From Bacteroidales bacterium (lineage in GTDB: Bacteria; Bacteroidota; Bacteroidia; Bacteroidales; P3), in the NCBI GenBank assembly GCA_022482545.1, contig JAKVOZ010000002.1:130473-194472 (forward strand): a stretch of DNA of 64,000 nucleotides, given 5' to 3'. Made by a program: the position numbers and the translations under genes. Below the pieces are notes generated by a model that saw only the letters and a list, made by a program, of their open reading frames with translations, searched no databases and was not told where the DNA came from. Positions within the stretch are counted from its first letter, which is position 1; every line of letters starts with the position of its first letter. Shown piece after piece: positions 16,642 through 24,616 of this stretch.

Positions 16642-18498
16642 TTATTTTCCTATTTGTTCTTTGTAGGTCTTTATTATAGCGTTGAGCATCTTCTCTGTTT
16701 TGGAAGCAGTTTCTCCAAGAATAAATCCTATCTGTTGAACTTCTGTAAGGTTGGCTTTTATTACTTCATTAACACGATGAATAATCTCTTGTGGACGCTC
16801 TTGTTCTGTGTAAAGATTTCTAAATATTAAGCCTGTCTTTTTGTTAGCAATAAGAGTGAAAACAGAAATATTAATAAATTTTCCTCCAAGGTCAATATCT
16901 TTATTTAAAATATCTTCGCCCGATTTATTAACATATTCAATTTGAGATAAAATATCTTTGGGAAGAAGTGTTTGAACGTTTGCTCCAATAAGTCCAGGAA
17001 TAATTTCATCAATCTCTTTGGCATCATCACCAAGAATATCAATAAAAGCAGTATTGGATTCAAGTATTTTGTAGTTGTTGTCAATGATAGCAATAGCAGG
17101 ATAAAGATGACTGATTAGAGAAGATAAGGTATTTTTTAGTTCAATATCTGTTTGTTTAGCAATATTAAAATCTTCATTTAGAGTAGAGAAACGTTTTTGA
17201 AGTTCAACAAGGTTTTCTGTTGTTACTTTTAATTGTTTAGAATAGTCTTTGTTATCTTTTTTTGCCAAAGAAAAACACATATCGTTTGTTGCAATACCTT
17301 GTGCTATTGCTATTGCAAGTTCTGTGCAAGAATCGTATCCGCAAGAGCGACAATTAGTATTTCTTGCTTCATCTTTTTTGCCAAGAGAAACAAAAGCATC
17401 TTCTATCTGCTGTTTTGTTGGTTGAGGTAATGTTTGATTATTAGGAGTGTAGAAGTTTATTATTTCGGCTTTGTTAGAGTATGTCTCAACATTATCTTGC
17501 CATTTTTTGCAATCCAAAGAGTTTATACGTTTTAAAGCATATTGTTTTACGAAGTTGTTTCTAATAAACTTGTTGCCTTTTGTGCAACCAGGAGCCATAA
17601 AACAACCTTTACAAAAATAAACATTAATATTAGATTGTAGCATATTACTTTTACTTGCAAATTGATTAACAAGGTCAATGCTGTCTGTTTTGCCTTCTGC
17701 TGTTATGAAATTGCCTTCAAGAATAGATTCTTTTTCTTTGCATGCCTCAACAAAGCCATTAGGTATAGGATATAAAGAACCAAGATTACCAAAAGGTTCA
17801 TCAAAGTCAGAGTATTCAACATTTTCTTCTTTTATGTTGTTCTTAGCAAATAATTGTCGCAATTCCTTGAAAGAAAGAAAAGCATCAACTCTATTTAGTC
17901 CTTTGTAGTTAATATTTATCTTTTTTGCACCAAGACAAGGAGTAATATTTACAACTTTAATATCTTCTCCGTATAATCTTCTAACAACAGCAGCAGTGGC
18001 AGCAAAAGGTGGAATGATAGGAGATAGATTATCGGTAAGAGATGGTTGAAAACGCTCAATATACATATTCATTACTGGACAATGAGATGTTATATAGTTC
18101 TTACCTTTATGTGTTTTTAGTAGATTAACTTGTTTTTCTGCAACAATATCAACACCAAAAGACACTTCATTAACATAAGAGAATCCAAGCTTACGAATCA
18201 TCATAACAAATTTTCTATAATCCGTTATATCATCAAATTCTCCTGCAATAGAAGGGTCGCAAATAGCAGCAGTTTTGTTTGAAGATAAGATTTCTTCTAC
18301 TTTTTCTATGTTTGAAATAGGCGTTATTGCATCATAAGAACAAGCCATTATACAACTACCACAACCAATACAACGTTTCTCATTTATTTGTGGAGTAAGA
18401 GAGTCTTTGCTTAAATATATTGCTTTAACAGGGCAGGTCTTTATACAAGCATAACAAGCCGTGCATTTATTGGGATTAAGTTCTATTATCTTTTCCAT
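16642..18498 (-). CDS. Iron-only hydrogenase-like protein with 4Fe-4S and PAS domains
   Basis: 618-aa protein. Order of parts: two [4Fe-4S] motifs (CTACYACIKTCPVKAI and CIGCGSCIMACSYDAI), a hydrogenase large-subunit domain (TSHCPVMNMY, TPCLGAKK, FCKGCFMAPGCTKGN), a further FeS motif (NCRSCGYDSC, about residue 390), a coiled linker and a PAS-like sensor domain (about 470-580). The H-cluster motifs differ from catalytic enzymes (TSCCP, then Cys-x3-Cys), so it is more likely a redox or hydrogen sensor than a hydrogen producer. Homologues often pair with a SpoIIE phosphatase; none is here. Start ATG 18498 was preferred to TTG 18537, which lies in the promoter. Confidence 0.78.
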   Translation of the reverse strand: MEKIIELNPNKCTACYACIKTCPVKAIYLSKDSLTPQINEKRCIGCGSCIMACSYDAITPISNIEKVEEILSSNKTAAICDPSIAGEFDDITDYRKFVMMIRKLGFSYVNEVSFGVDIVAEKQVNLLKTHKGKNYITSHCPVMNMYIERFQPSLTDNLSPIIPPFAATAAVVRRLYGEDIKVVNITPCLGAKKININYKGLNRVDAFLSFKELRQLFAKNNIKEENVEYSDFDEPFGNLGSLYPIPNGFVEACKEKESILEGNFITAEGKTDSIDLVNQFASKSNMLQSNINVYFCKGCFMAPGCTKGNKFIRNNFVKQYALKRINSLDCKKWQDNVETYSNKAEIINFYTPNNQTLPQPTKQQIEDAFVSLGKKDEARNTNCRSCGYDSCTELAIAIAQGIATNDMCFSLAKKDNKDYSKQLKVTTENLVELQKRFSTLNEDFNIAKQTDIELKNTLSSLISHLYPAIAIIDNNYKILESNTAFIDILGDDAKEIDEIIPGLIGANVQTLLPKDILSQIEYVNKSGEDILNKDIDLGGKFINISVFTLIANKKTGLIFRNLYTEQERPQEIIHRVNEVIKANLTEVQQIGFILGETASKTEKMLNAIIKTYKEQIGK

Positions 18499-18534
18499 CG
18501 TAATTATCTCTATTATTTTTTTAATTTCAGTTTT

Positions 18535-18542
18535 CAAAACTA
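18535..18542 (-). promoter_or_regulatory. -7 promoter element for the hydrogenase-like gene
   Basis: Minus strand reads TAGTTTTG, a TAnnTTTG match, 37 bp before ATG 18498. Confidence 0.55.
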
Positions 18543-18617
18543 CAATATTTTATTGGGATAGAAGCCATAAGTTGAAAAAAAATTGCAAATTTTCTTGGTT
18601 TCTATTAAAAAAGACTA

Positions 18618-18625
18618 TATCTTTG
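18618..18625 (+). promoter_or_regulatory. Promoter for the small exported protein
   Basis: TATCTTTG followed by C, with TTG at 18595-18597 giving a 20-bp spacer, a complete Bacteroidota promoter. It is divergent from the hydrogenase-like promoter. Confidence 0.7.
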
Positions 18626-18654
18626 CAAACAAATAATGAGGGGTGTTAAATAAA

Positions 18655-19026
18655 ATGACAAGAAGTTACAAATCAATAGCAATAATTTTATCGTTGATTG
18701 TATGTATGTTCTACACACAGTCAAAGGTAAATATGAATTTGCCAATGGATTTGAGCCTCAATACAAAAGTAGTATTTAGTCATTCTCAAAAATCAGATAA
18801 CAATATTAGTGTAACTACAAAAACTCCAATAAACAATAGAGCTTTTGAGTTGGTTTTCAATGAAAGTAGAACAAGTAGTGTAGATAATAACAATAATTTT
18901 GAATTATTATTAAGTAAAACAGAAGATGTTTATTATCGTAAAACACTTTCTTCATATATCCAAAGAATGAATAAAGAGAGGGTGGTTCATAAATCGCTCT
19001 CGCAACTGAATATCCTTATCATATAA
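18655..19026 (+). CDS. Small exported or membrane-anchored protein of unknown function
   Basis: 123 residues from the ATG (GTG 18643 would add four). The N-terminus MTRSYKSIAIILSLIVCMFY is a signal peptide or single anchor; the rest is polar and Asn/Ser-rich (SSVDNNNNFELLLSKTEDVY) with a basic C-terminal part. I recognise no family. It has a good promoter of its own and a terminator about 190 bp downstream, which supports a real gene. It is divergent from the hydrogenase-like sensor, with about 155 bp between starts, so shared control is possible. Confidence 0.6.
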   Translation: MTRSYKSIAIILSLIVCMFYTQSKVNMNLPMDLSLNTKVVFSHSQKSDNNISVTTKTPINNRAFELVFNESRTSSVDNNNNFELLLSKTEDVYYRKTLSSYIQRMNKERVVHKSLSQLNILII

Positions 19027-19210
19027 TTAAGTTATCTTTTAAAAATTCTTTTGTTTAACAAAAACAGAGTTTATCAATCTTAAATCCTTTGTTTTAACTA
19101 AAAAAATTATAGAAGATTGATAACTCAAAAGATGGGACTAAAAAATAACTTTTTTCAGATAAAGATTTATAATTCTTTTGAAATAGAAAATTATAATAAT
19201 ATAATAAAAG

Positions 19211-19246
19211 AAGCCTTAAACTAAAATGTTTGAGGCTTTTTTGTTT
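19211..19246 (+). terminator. Rho-independent terminator before glutamine synthetase
   Basis: AAGCCTTAAAC (19211-19221) pairs with GTTTGAGGCTT (19228-19238) with one G-T pair, followed by T residues. It ends the transcript of the small exported protein, about 20 bp upstream of the next promoter. Confidence 0.8.
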
Positions 19247-19264
19247 TTATTAAATAAAAAGTAT

Positions 19265-19272
19265 TATCTTTG
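19265..19272 (+). promoter_or_regulatory. Promoter for glutamine synthetase
   Basis: TATCTTTG followed by C, with TTG at 19241-19243 (21-bp spacer), 28 bp before the ATG at 19301. Confidence 0.7.
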
Positions 19273-19300
19273 CCAAGCAATTAAAAAAACGCAAAACAAA

Positions 19301-20806
19301 ATGAGTAATAATATAGAATTAAACCAAAACCCATTAGTAAAATTCTTACAAAAACAACCAAAAGATTTTACTAAACAAGATATCATTAAGTATATCAAAG
19401 AGAATGAGATTAAGATGATTAATTTCCGTTATTCAGCAGGAGATGGAAGATTGAAGACATTAAACTTCGTTATCACTAATCTTGACTATTTAAATCAAAT
19501 ACTAACATTAGGAGAAAGAGTTGATGGCTCATCATTATTTACTTTTATGAAAGCAAATAGTAGCGACCTTTATGTGTTGCCAAGATTTTCAACAGCATTC
19601 GTTGACCCATTCGCTCAAATACCAACATTGAGTTTCCTTTGTTATTATTTTGATAAAGATGGAAATCTTTTAGAATCATCACCTGAGTATATATTAAAGA
19701 AAGCAGAAGATGAATTTAAACAAATAAGTGGTGGAATGGAATTTTGGGCAATGGGAGAGTTGGAATATTATGTTGTAGGAGACAAAGAAGATAATTTTGA
19801 AACAGCAAATCAAAGAGGTTATCAAGAATCTTCTCCTTTCAGCAAATATGAATCTTTTCGTAGTGAGGCTATGTATTATATGGCACAATGTGGTTGTATA
19901 ATTAAATACGCACATTCAGAAGTTGGAAACTTTACTTTGGAAGATAAGAACTATGAACAAAATGAGATAGAGTTTCTTCCAGTACCTGTTCAAGATGCAG
20001 CAGACCAACTTATGATAGGCAAATGGATTCTTCGTACGCTTGCAAGAGAGTATGGATTAGATGTTACTTTTGCCCCAAAAATAACTGTTGGTAAGGCAGG
20101 AAGTGGAATGCATATTCATACACGTGTAGTTAAGGATAACAAAAATATGTACATTGAAAATGGAGAACTATCAGATATTGCAAAGAAAGTTATTGCAGGG
20201 ATAATGTCTTTATCTTCTTCATTGACGGCTTTTGCTAATGCTAATCCAACATCATATTTTCGTTTAGTACCAAATCAAGAAGCACCTACAACAATATGTT
20301 GGGGAGATAGAAATCGTTCTGCACTTGTTCGTGTTCCACTTGGCTGGACAGCAAACAAGAATATGTGCAAATCAGCAAATCCATTAGAAAATGATGAAAC
20401 AATTACTTCAATGAATAAACAAACAGTTGAGTTCCGTTGTCCAGATGGAAGTGCTAATGTTTATCTTTTGTTAGCAGGGCTTGTCGTTGCTGCAAGATAT
20501 GGGTTTGAGATGGATAATTACAAAGAAGTTGTTGAACATACGTATATTTCTTCTGATATAAATAGTGAAGATAATAAAGAAAAGAAAGCCTCTTTGGAAC
20601 AATTGCCAGATTCTTGTCAAGATAGTAGTGAGAAATTGGAGAAACAAAGAAGTATTTATGAACAATATGGAGTATTTAACAAGGATTTAATTGATGGAAT
20701 AATTGCAGAGTTGAGAGGTTTTAATGATAAGAACATTAGAAAAGAAGTGGAAAATCGTCCAGATATGATTAAAAAATTAGTTAATGACTATTTCTATTGT
20801 GGATAA
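19301..20806 (+). CDS. glnA: Glutamine synthetase (type I-like)
   Basis: Makes glutamine from glutamate, ammonia and ATP. The 501-aa chain shows the beta-grasp start MINFRYSAGDGRLKTLNF, the DGSSLFTFMKANSSDLYVLP region, the glutamate-binding segment FAPKITVGKAGSGMHIH, NPTSYFRLVPNQEAPTTICW and NRSALVRVPLGW (ATP/glutamate site). ORF reading can extend upstream to 19226, but that start lies inside the terminator and the promoter lies between, so ATG 19301 is right. A short GS of about 500 residues sits among Bacteroidota GSI-type enzymes; GSIII is much longer. It is monocistronic. Confidence 0.88.
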   Translation: MSNNIELNQNPLVKFLQKQPKDFTKQDIIKYIKENEIKMINFRYSAGDGRLKTLNFVITNLDYLNQILTLGERVDGSSLFTFMKANSSDLYVLPRFSTAFVDPFAQIPTLSFLCYYFDKDGNLLESSPEYILKKAEDEFKQISGGMEFWAMGELEYYVVGDKEDNFETANQRGYQESSPFSKYESFRSEAMYYMAQCGCIIKYAHSEVGNFTLEDKNYEQNEIEFLPVPVQDAADQLMIGKWILRTLAREYGLDVTFAPKITVGKAGSGMHIHTRVVKDNKNMYIENGELSDIAKKVIAGIMSLSSSLTAFANANPTSYFRLVPNQEAPTTICWGDRNRSALVRVPLGWTANKNMCKSANPLENDETITSMNKQTVEFRCPDGSANVYLLLAGLVVAARYGFEMDNYKEVVEHTYISSDINSEDNKEKKASLEQLPDSCQDSSEKLEKQRSIYEQYGVFNKDLIDGIIAELRGFNDKNIRKEVENRPDMIKKLVNDYFYCG

Positions 20807-20811
20807 AATGA

Positions 20812-20932
20812 GTCGTGAAAATGGATTGCTATTCTAATAAAATAGAATCAAAAGACAAAAAAATAGTTCTTTAATCCGTTGAAATAGTTCTTTATTCTAT
20901 TTTATTAGAATAAGGAACTATTTTTTTATTGT
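20812..20932. terminator. Bidirectional terminator inside a family A repeat
   Basis: AATAGTTCTTTATTCT (20883-20898) pairs with AGAATAAGGAACTATT (20907-20922), flanked by A and T runs, between converging glnA and the methyltransferase gene. A second copy of AAATAGTTCTTTAATCC at about 20860-20876 could compete for the same right arm. The block ATTCTAATAAAATAGAATCA lies just upstream; all are words of the dispersed repeat family. Confidence 0.8.
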
Positions 20933-21678
20933 CTTCTTTTAAATTCTGAAACAACGATAGCAGTTGCGATAGATGCGTTAAGTGATTCAACATCTTTGCT
21001 TGATGAAAAAGTAGGAATTGTTAAAGGGTGATCAATGAATGGTTTTACTTCATCACGTATGCCATGAGATTCATTACCAATAATTATTATACCATCACAA
21101 GAAAGATTTTCTTCATATATATTCTTACCACCTTTTAATACAGTGCCATAAATATTTTTCTTTTTGTTCTTTTCCAAAAACGATATAATATCACAATACA
21201 TAACGTTTGCGTGAAAAATTGCCCCCATGCTTGCTTGCAAAGTCTTAGGATTGAAAACATCAACAGTATTATTTGAACAAACAATGTCTTTTATTCCAAA
21301 CCATACAGCAATTCTTATTATTGTACCAAGATTACCAGGATTGTTAATATCATCAAGCATAAGAATAAGATTATTGTTTGGTATTATTTCTGTGATATTT
21401 TTTTGTTTTAAAACAGCAAGAACATTGTTTGGCGTGGTTAAAGAACTTATTCTCTTCAATTCATCTTCGCTAACTTCAATAAGATTATATTGATTGATAG
21501 AATTAAAATCTTGATTATCTATCCATTGTTTGGTAGCACAAATATTAATAATATCATAATTGCTACTCATTGCCTGACTAACCATTTTTTCACCTTCAAC
21601 AACAAATACATTATCAACATTGCGGTATTTGTTAATCTTATAGGAAGAGATTTGTTTTATTTGTGCTTTTGTTATCAT
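20926..21678 (-). CDS. TrmH/SpoU-family RNA 2'-O-methyltransferase
   Basis: SPOUT methyltransferase that should methylate ribose 2'-OH in tRNA or rRNA using S-adenosylmethionine. The 250-aa protein has an N-terminal substrate-binding part (VFVVEGEKMVSQAM) and the SPOUT motifs LDDINNPGNLGTIIRIA (motif 1, with the catalytic Arg), IIIGNESHGI (motif 2) and SLNASIATAIVVSEF (motif 3, knot). The RNA target cannot be told from the sequence. It starts 76 bp after rplI, behind a terminator hairpin. Confidence 0.88.
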   Translation of the reverse strand: MITKAQIKQISSYKINKYRNVDNVFVVEGEKMVSQAMSSNYDIINICATKQWIDNQDFNSINQYNLIEVSEDELKRISSLTTPNNVLAVLKQKNITEIIPNNNLILMLDDINNPGNLGTIIRIAVWFGIKDIVCSNNTVDVFNPKTLQASMGAIFHANVMYCDIISFLEKNKKKNIYGTVLKGGKNIYEENLSCDGIIIIGNESHGIRDEVKPFIDHPLTIPTFSSSKDVESLNASIATAIVVSEFKRRQ

Positions 21679-21689
21679 AATGATTTAAT

Positions 21690-21723
21690 AAAAAAGACAG
21701 ATAAGATTTTTTCCTATCTGTCT
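21690..21723 (-). terminator. Terminator after the rpsF-rpsR-rplI operon
   Basis: On the minus strand AGACAGATA (21723-21715) pairs with TATCTGTCT (21703-21695) and six T follow (21694-21689). Confidence 0.8.
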
Positions 21724-21753
21724 ATTAAATAATATATTAAAAGTCTTAATCAA

Positions 21754-22206
21754 TTATTCTTCAACAACATCAAAAGAAAGTTCTGCTTTAATATCTTTAT
21801 AAACATTTATTGCAGCTTTGTAAGAACCTAATTCTTTAATATTTTCTCCTTTAATGTTAATTTTCTTTCTATCTACGTCTAAATTGAATTGATTTTTGAT
21901 TGCGTCTGAAATTTGGATAGTATTAATAGAACCATAAATTTTACCATTCTCTCCAGCTTTTGTAGCAATCTTTAATCCTGTCATAGCATTAAGTTTGTCT
22001 GCCATTTCTGTTGCTTCTTTTCTTATCTTATCTTCTTTAAAAGCTCTTTGTTTAAGATTTTCAGCCAACATCTTTCTTGCAGATTCTGTTGCTATAATAG
22101 CGAATCCTTTTGGTAAAAGAAAATTATTTGCATAACCATCTTTAACCTTTACTATCTCATCTTTGTAACCTAATTTAGCTACATCTTGTTTTAATATTAC
22201 TTCCAT
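21754..22206 (-). CDS. rplI: 50S ribosomal protein bL9
   Basis: 150-aa ribosomal protein. The N-terminal domain begins MEVILKQDVAKLGYKDEIVK and contains VKDGYANNFLLPKGFAI, the canonical bL9 signature, followed by the long connecting helix and a C-terminal rRNA-binding domain. It is the last gene of the rpsF-rpsR-rplI operon. AAGGAG lies 10 bp before the ATG (minus strand, 22222-22217), an unusual clear Shine-Dalgarno for this lineage. Confidence 0.96.
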   Translation of the reverse strand: MEVILKQDVAKLGYKDEIVKVKDGYANNFLLPKGFAIIATESARKMLAENLKQRAFKEDKIRKEATEMADKLNAMTGLKIATKAGENGKIYGSINTIQISDAIKNQFNLDVDRKKINIKGENIKELGSYKAAINVYKDIKAELSFDVVEE

Positions 22207-22225
22207 TTCCCTTATTCTCCTTAAA

Positions 22226-22492
22226 TTATTTTAATAAATCTGCTACATAAGGCATAAGAGCTAAATGTCTTGCTCTTTTTATTGCTTGTGCAACTTTCTT
22301 TTGATATTTATTAGATGTTCCAGTTATTCTTCTTGGAAGTATTTTTCCTTGTTCATTAACGAATTTTAAAAGGAAATCTGCATCTTTATAATCAATGTAT
22401 TTTATTCCACTCTTTTTGAAACGACAATATTTTTTTCTTTGTGTTTCTACTTTTATTGGTGTTAAATATTTTATTTCTGTATCGTTTGCCAT
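22226..22492 (-). CDS. rpsR: 30S ribosomal protein bS18
   Basis: 88-aa ribosomal protein that binds next to bS6 on the 30S platform. [40 protein letters not shown] and [12 protein letters not shown] are the standard bS18 blocks. Only 3 bp separate it from rpsF and 19 bp from rplI. In Bacteroidota bS18, bS6 and bS21 help to hide the 16S anti-Shine-Dalgarno end; bS21 is at 44.4 kb. Confidence 0.96.
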   Translation of the reverse strand: MANDTEIKYLTPIKVETQRKKYCRFKKSGIKYIDYKDADFLLKFVNEQGKILPRRITGTSNKYQKKVAQAIKRARHLALMPYVADLLK

Positions 22493-22495
22493 GAT

Positions 22496-22903
22496 TTATT
22501 CGTTTTTAGTGTTTTCTTCTTTTTTCTTGTCTTTGTTTTGACTTACTTCTTGAGCTGCTAATTGTTGGCTCTTTAAACCACCATTTCTTTTCTTTTCATT
22601 ATATGCTATTGCATGTTTGTCTAATGAAACAGTTAAGAAACGAAGTAATCTCTCATCTCTTTTGTAAGTTGTTTCAAGTTTTGCGATTAAATCACCTTCT
22701 GCTCTGAATTCTATTAAATAATAATAACCAGATGATTTCTTTTGGATTGGATATGCAAGTTTTCTCATACCCCAATTGTTCTCATCAACAATCTCTGCTT
22801 TGTTTTCTTTTAAAAGAGATTGGTATTTCCCTACTGTTTCCTTTATCTGTTCATCAGATAAAACGGGAGTCATAATGAAAACAGTTTCATATTGTTTTAC
22901 CAT
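22496..22903 (-). CDS. rpsF: 30S ribosomal protein bS6
   Basis: 135-aa ribosomal protein, partner of bS18. It begins MVKQYETVFIMTPVLSDEQI, has NWGMRKLAYPIQKKSSGYYY and DERLLRFLTVSLD, and ends in a low-complexity Lys/Glu tail (about residues 110-135) longer than the core fold needs. It heads the rpsF-rpsR-rplI operon with a promoter 49 bp upstream. No clear Shine-Dalgarno precedes it. Confidence 0.96.
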   Translation of the reverse strand: MVKQYETVFIMTPVLSDEQIKETVGKYQSLLKENKAEIVDENNWGMRKLAYPIQKKSSGYYYLIEFRAEGDLIAKLETTYKRDERLLRFLTVSLDKHAIAYNEKKRNGGLKSQQLAAQEVSQNKDKKKEENTKNE

Positions 22904-22951
22904 AACTTTGTAATTTTTTGTGTTTTATTACTGTTTTTTAATTTTAGTTTG

Positions 22952-22959
22952 CAAAATTA
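22952..22959 (-). promoter_or_regulatory. -7 promoter element for rpsF operon
   Basis: Minus strand reads TAATTTTG followed by C, a TAnnTTTG match, leaving a leader of about 40 nt before rpsF. Confidence 0.65.
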
Positions 22960-23112
22960 CTAAGATTTTTTCATACAGCCAAAAAAGAAGAGATTTTTTT
23001 TGTGATAACTCTTCATTTTAATGAATTATATTCAAAAGATAATAAAATATTTCGCTGTTTTATTTTAATCAATTAAATAAAGAAAATACTTTGTCTTGTG
23101 AAAATGTTTATT

Positions 23113-23120
23113 TATTTTTG
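23113..23120 (+). promoter_or_regulatory. Promoter for the fucosidase gene
   Basis: TATTTTTG followed by C, with TTG at 23091-23093 and a 19-bp spacer, the textbook Bacteroidota layout, 37 bp before the ATG. Confidence 0.75.
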
Positions 23121-23156
23121 CACAATCAAATTAAAATAACATAAAACTAAAAAATA

Positions 23157-24584
23157 ATGAAAAGATATTACTTTCTATTTGTTTGTATGTTTTTGTCAAT
23201 GAATGTTTTTTGTCAAAACAATGAAAGAAAAATAACTCTTGATGAACAACTAGCAGATACTTCTTCTATAATTAAAAACAAAATAAGTCAATGGCAAGAC
23301 CTTAAATTTGGATTTCTTATACATTGGGGAATATATTCTCAATGGGGAGTAGTAGAAAGTTGGAGTATTTGTAATGAAAGTTGGATAGATAGAAAAAATC
23401 AACCATATGAACCATACAAACAAAAATATTTTGCTTTAAATAAGACATTTAATCCAAAGAATTTTAAACCTCAATTGTGGGCAAAAATAGCAAAAGATGC
23501 TGGAATGAAGTATGTGATTTTCACAACTAAACATCATGATGGTTTTTGTATGTTTAATACTAAGCAAACAACATATTCTTGTTGCGATTCTTCTTGCCCA
23601 AATTCAAAAAACACTAATAGCGATATAACAAAGCAAGTAGTAGATGCTTTTCGTAATGATGGCTTTTGGACAGGATTATATTTTTCTAAACCAGATTGGC
23701 ACAATGAGAACTATTGGTCGCTTCTTTGGGCAACGCCTGATAGAAATGTTAATTACGATATAGACAAACACAAAGATATGTGGCAAAAATATTGTGATTA
23801 TACATTTAATCAAATAAAAGAATTAACACATAATTATGGTAAGATAGATATTCTTTGGCTTGATGGCGGGTGGATAAGACCTCAATGGAGTATAAAAACA
23901 GATGAAATAAAAAGTTGGCTTGGAGCATATAAGAGAGTACAAGATGTTAATATGCCAAAGATAGCAAGTATGGCAAGAGAAAATAACAAAGATCTTATTA
24001 TTGTTGATAGAAGTGTTGGTGGAAAATATGAGAACTATCAAACGCCAGAACAACAAGTGCCAGATACTCTTCTATCTTATCCTTGGGAAACATGTATGAC
24101 AATGGGAGATAGTTGGTCTTATGTCCCTAATGATAACTATAAAAGTGTTAATAACCTTATTCATATTTTGGTAGATGTTGTTTGCAAAGGTGGTAATTTT
24201 CTTTTAAATGTTGGACCTGACGCAAATGGTAATCTTCCACAAGAAGCAATTAACAGAATGGAAGCAATAGGAAAATGGTTGAAAGTTAATGGGGAGGCAA
24301 TATACAATACTCGTCCAATATATCCATACAAAGATAATGGCGTTTGTTTTACTAAAAATAATAATGGTAAAGAATATGCTATCATACTTATAGATACAAC
24401 AAACAAATTGAAAAATGATTATGTTTTTTCTTTTTCAGATAAACTTAAATCTGGCAACAAAAAAGTTTTAGGACAGAAAGATAAAGCACAACTAATAAAA
24501 CAAGGAGATAAATATTCATTGAAATTCTCAGACGCTTTTGTTAGAAACAATCAAAACAAAGATGCGATAGTTGTAGCATTATAA
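23157..24584 (+). CDS. Alpha-L-fucosidase, glycoside hydrolase family 29
   Basis: Exported hydrolase that removes alpha-linked fucose from glycans such as mucin or milk oligosaccharides. The 475-aa chain starts with signal peptide MKRYYFLFVCMFLSMNVFCQ. GH29 blocks are clear: FGFLIHWGIYSQWGV, YVIFTTKHHDGFCMF, and DILWLDGGW with the nucleophile Asp at about residue 234; FLLNVGPDANGNLP closes the barrel, followed by a short beta domain. No SusCD pair or sulfatase is beside it, so it is not in a classical polysaccharide locus. Confidence 0.92.
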   Translation: MKRYYFLFVCMFLSMNVFCQNNERKITLDEQLADTSSIIKNKISQWQDLKFGFLIHWGIYSQWGVVESWSICNESWIDRKNQPYEPYKQKYFALNKTFNPKNFKPQLWAKIAKDAGMKYVIFTTKHHDGFCMFNTKQTTYSCCDSSCPNSKNTNSDITKQVVDAFRNDGFWTGLYFSKPDWHNENYWSLLWATPDRNVNYDIDKHKDMWQKYCDYTFNQIKELTHNYGKIDILWLDGGWIRPQWSIKTDEIKSWLGAYKRVQDVNMPKIASMARENNKDLIIVDRSVGGKYENYQTPEQQVPDTLLSYPWETCMTMGDSWSYVPNDNYKSVNNLIHILVDVVCKGGNFLLNVGPDANGNLPQEAINRMEAIGKWLKVNGEAIYNTRPIYPYKDNGVCFTKNNNGKEYAIILIDTTNKLKNDYVFSFSDKLKSGNKKVLGQKDKAQLIKQGDKYSLKFSDAFVRNNQNKDAIVVAL

Positions 24585-24616
24585 TTGAATAAACAATAAA
24601 TTAAAGAATTTGTTTA

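Noticed and set aside
19226-19300. Longer start for glutamine synthetase
   Set aside because: The ATG at 19226 is in the terminator hairpin and upstream of the promoter, so it is not transcribed with the gene.
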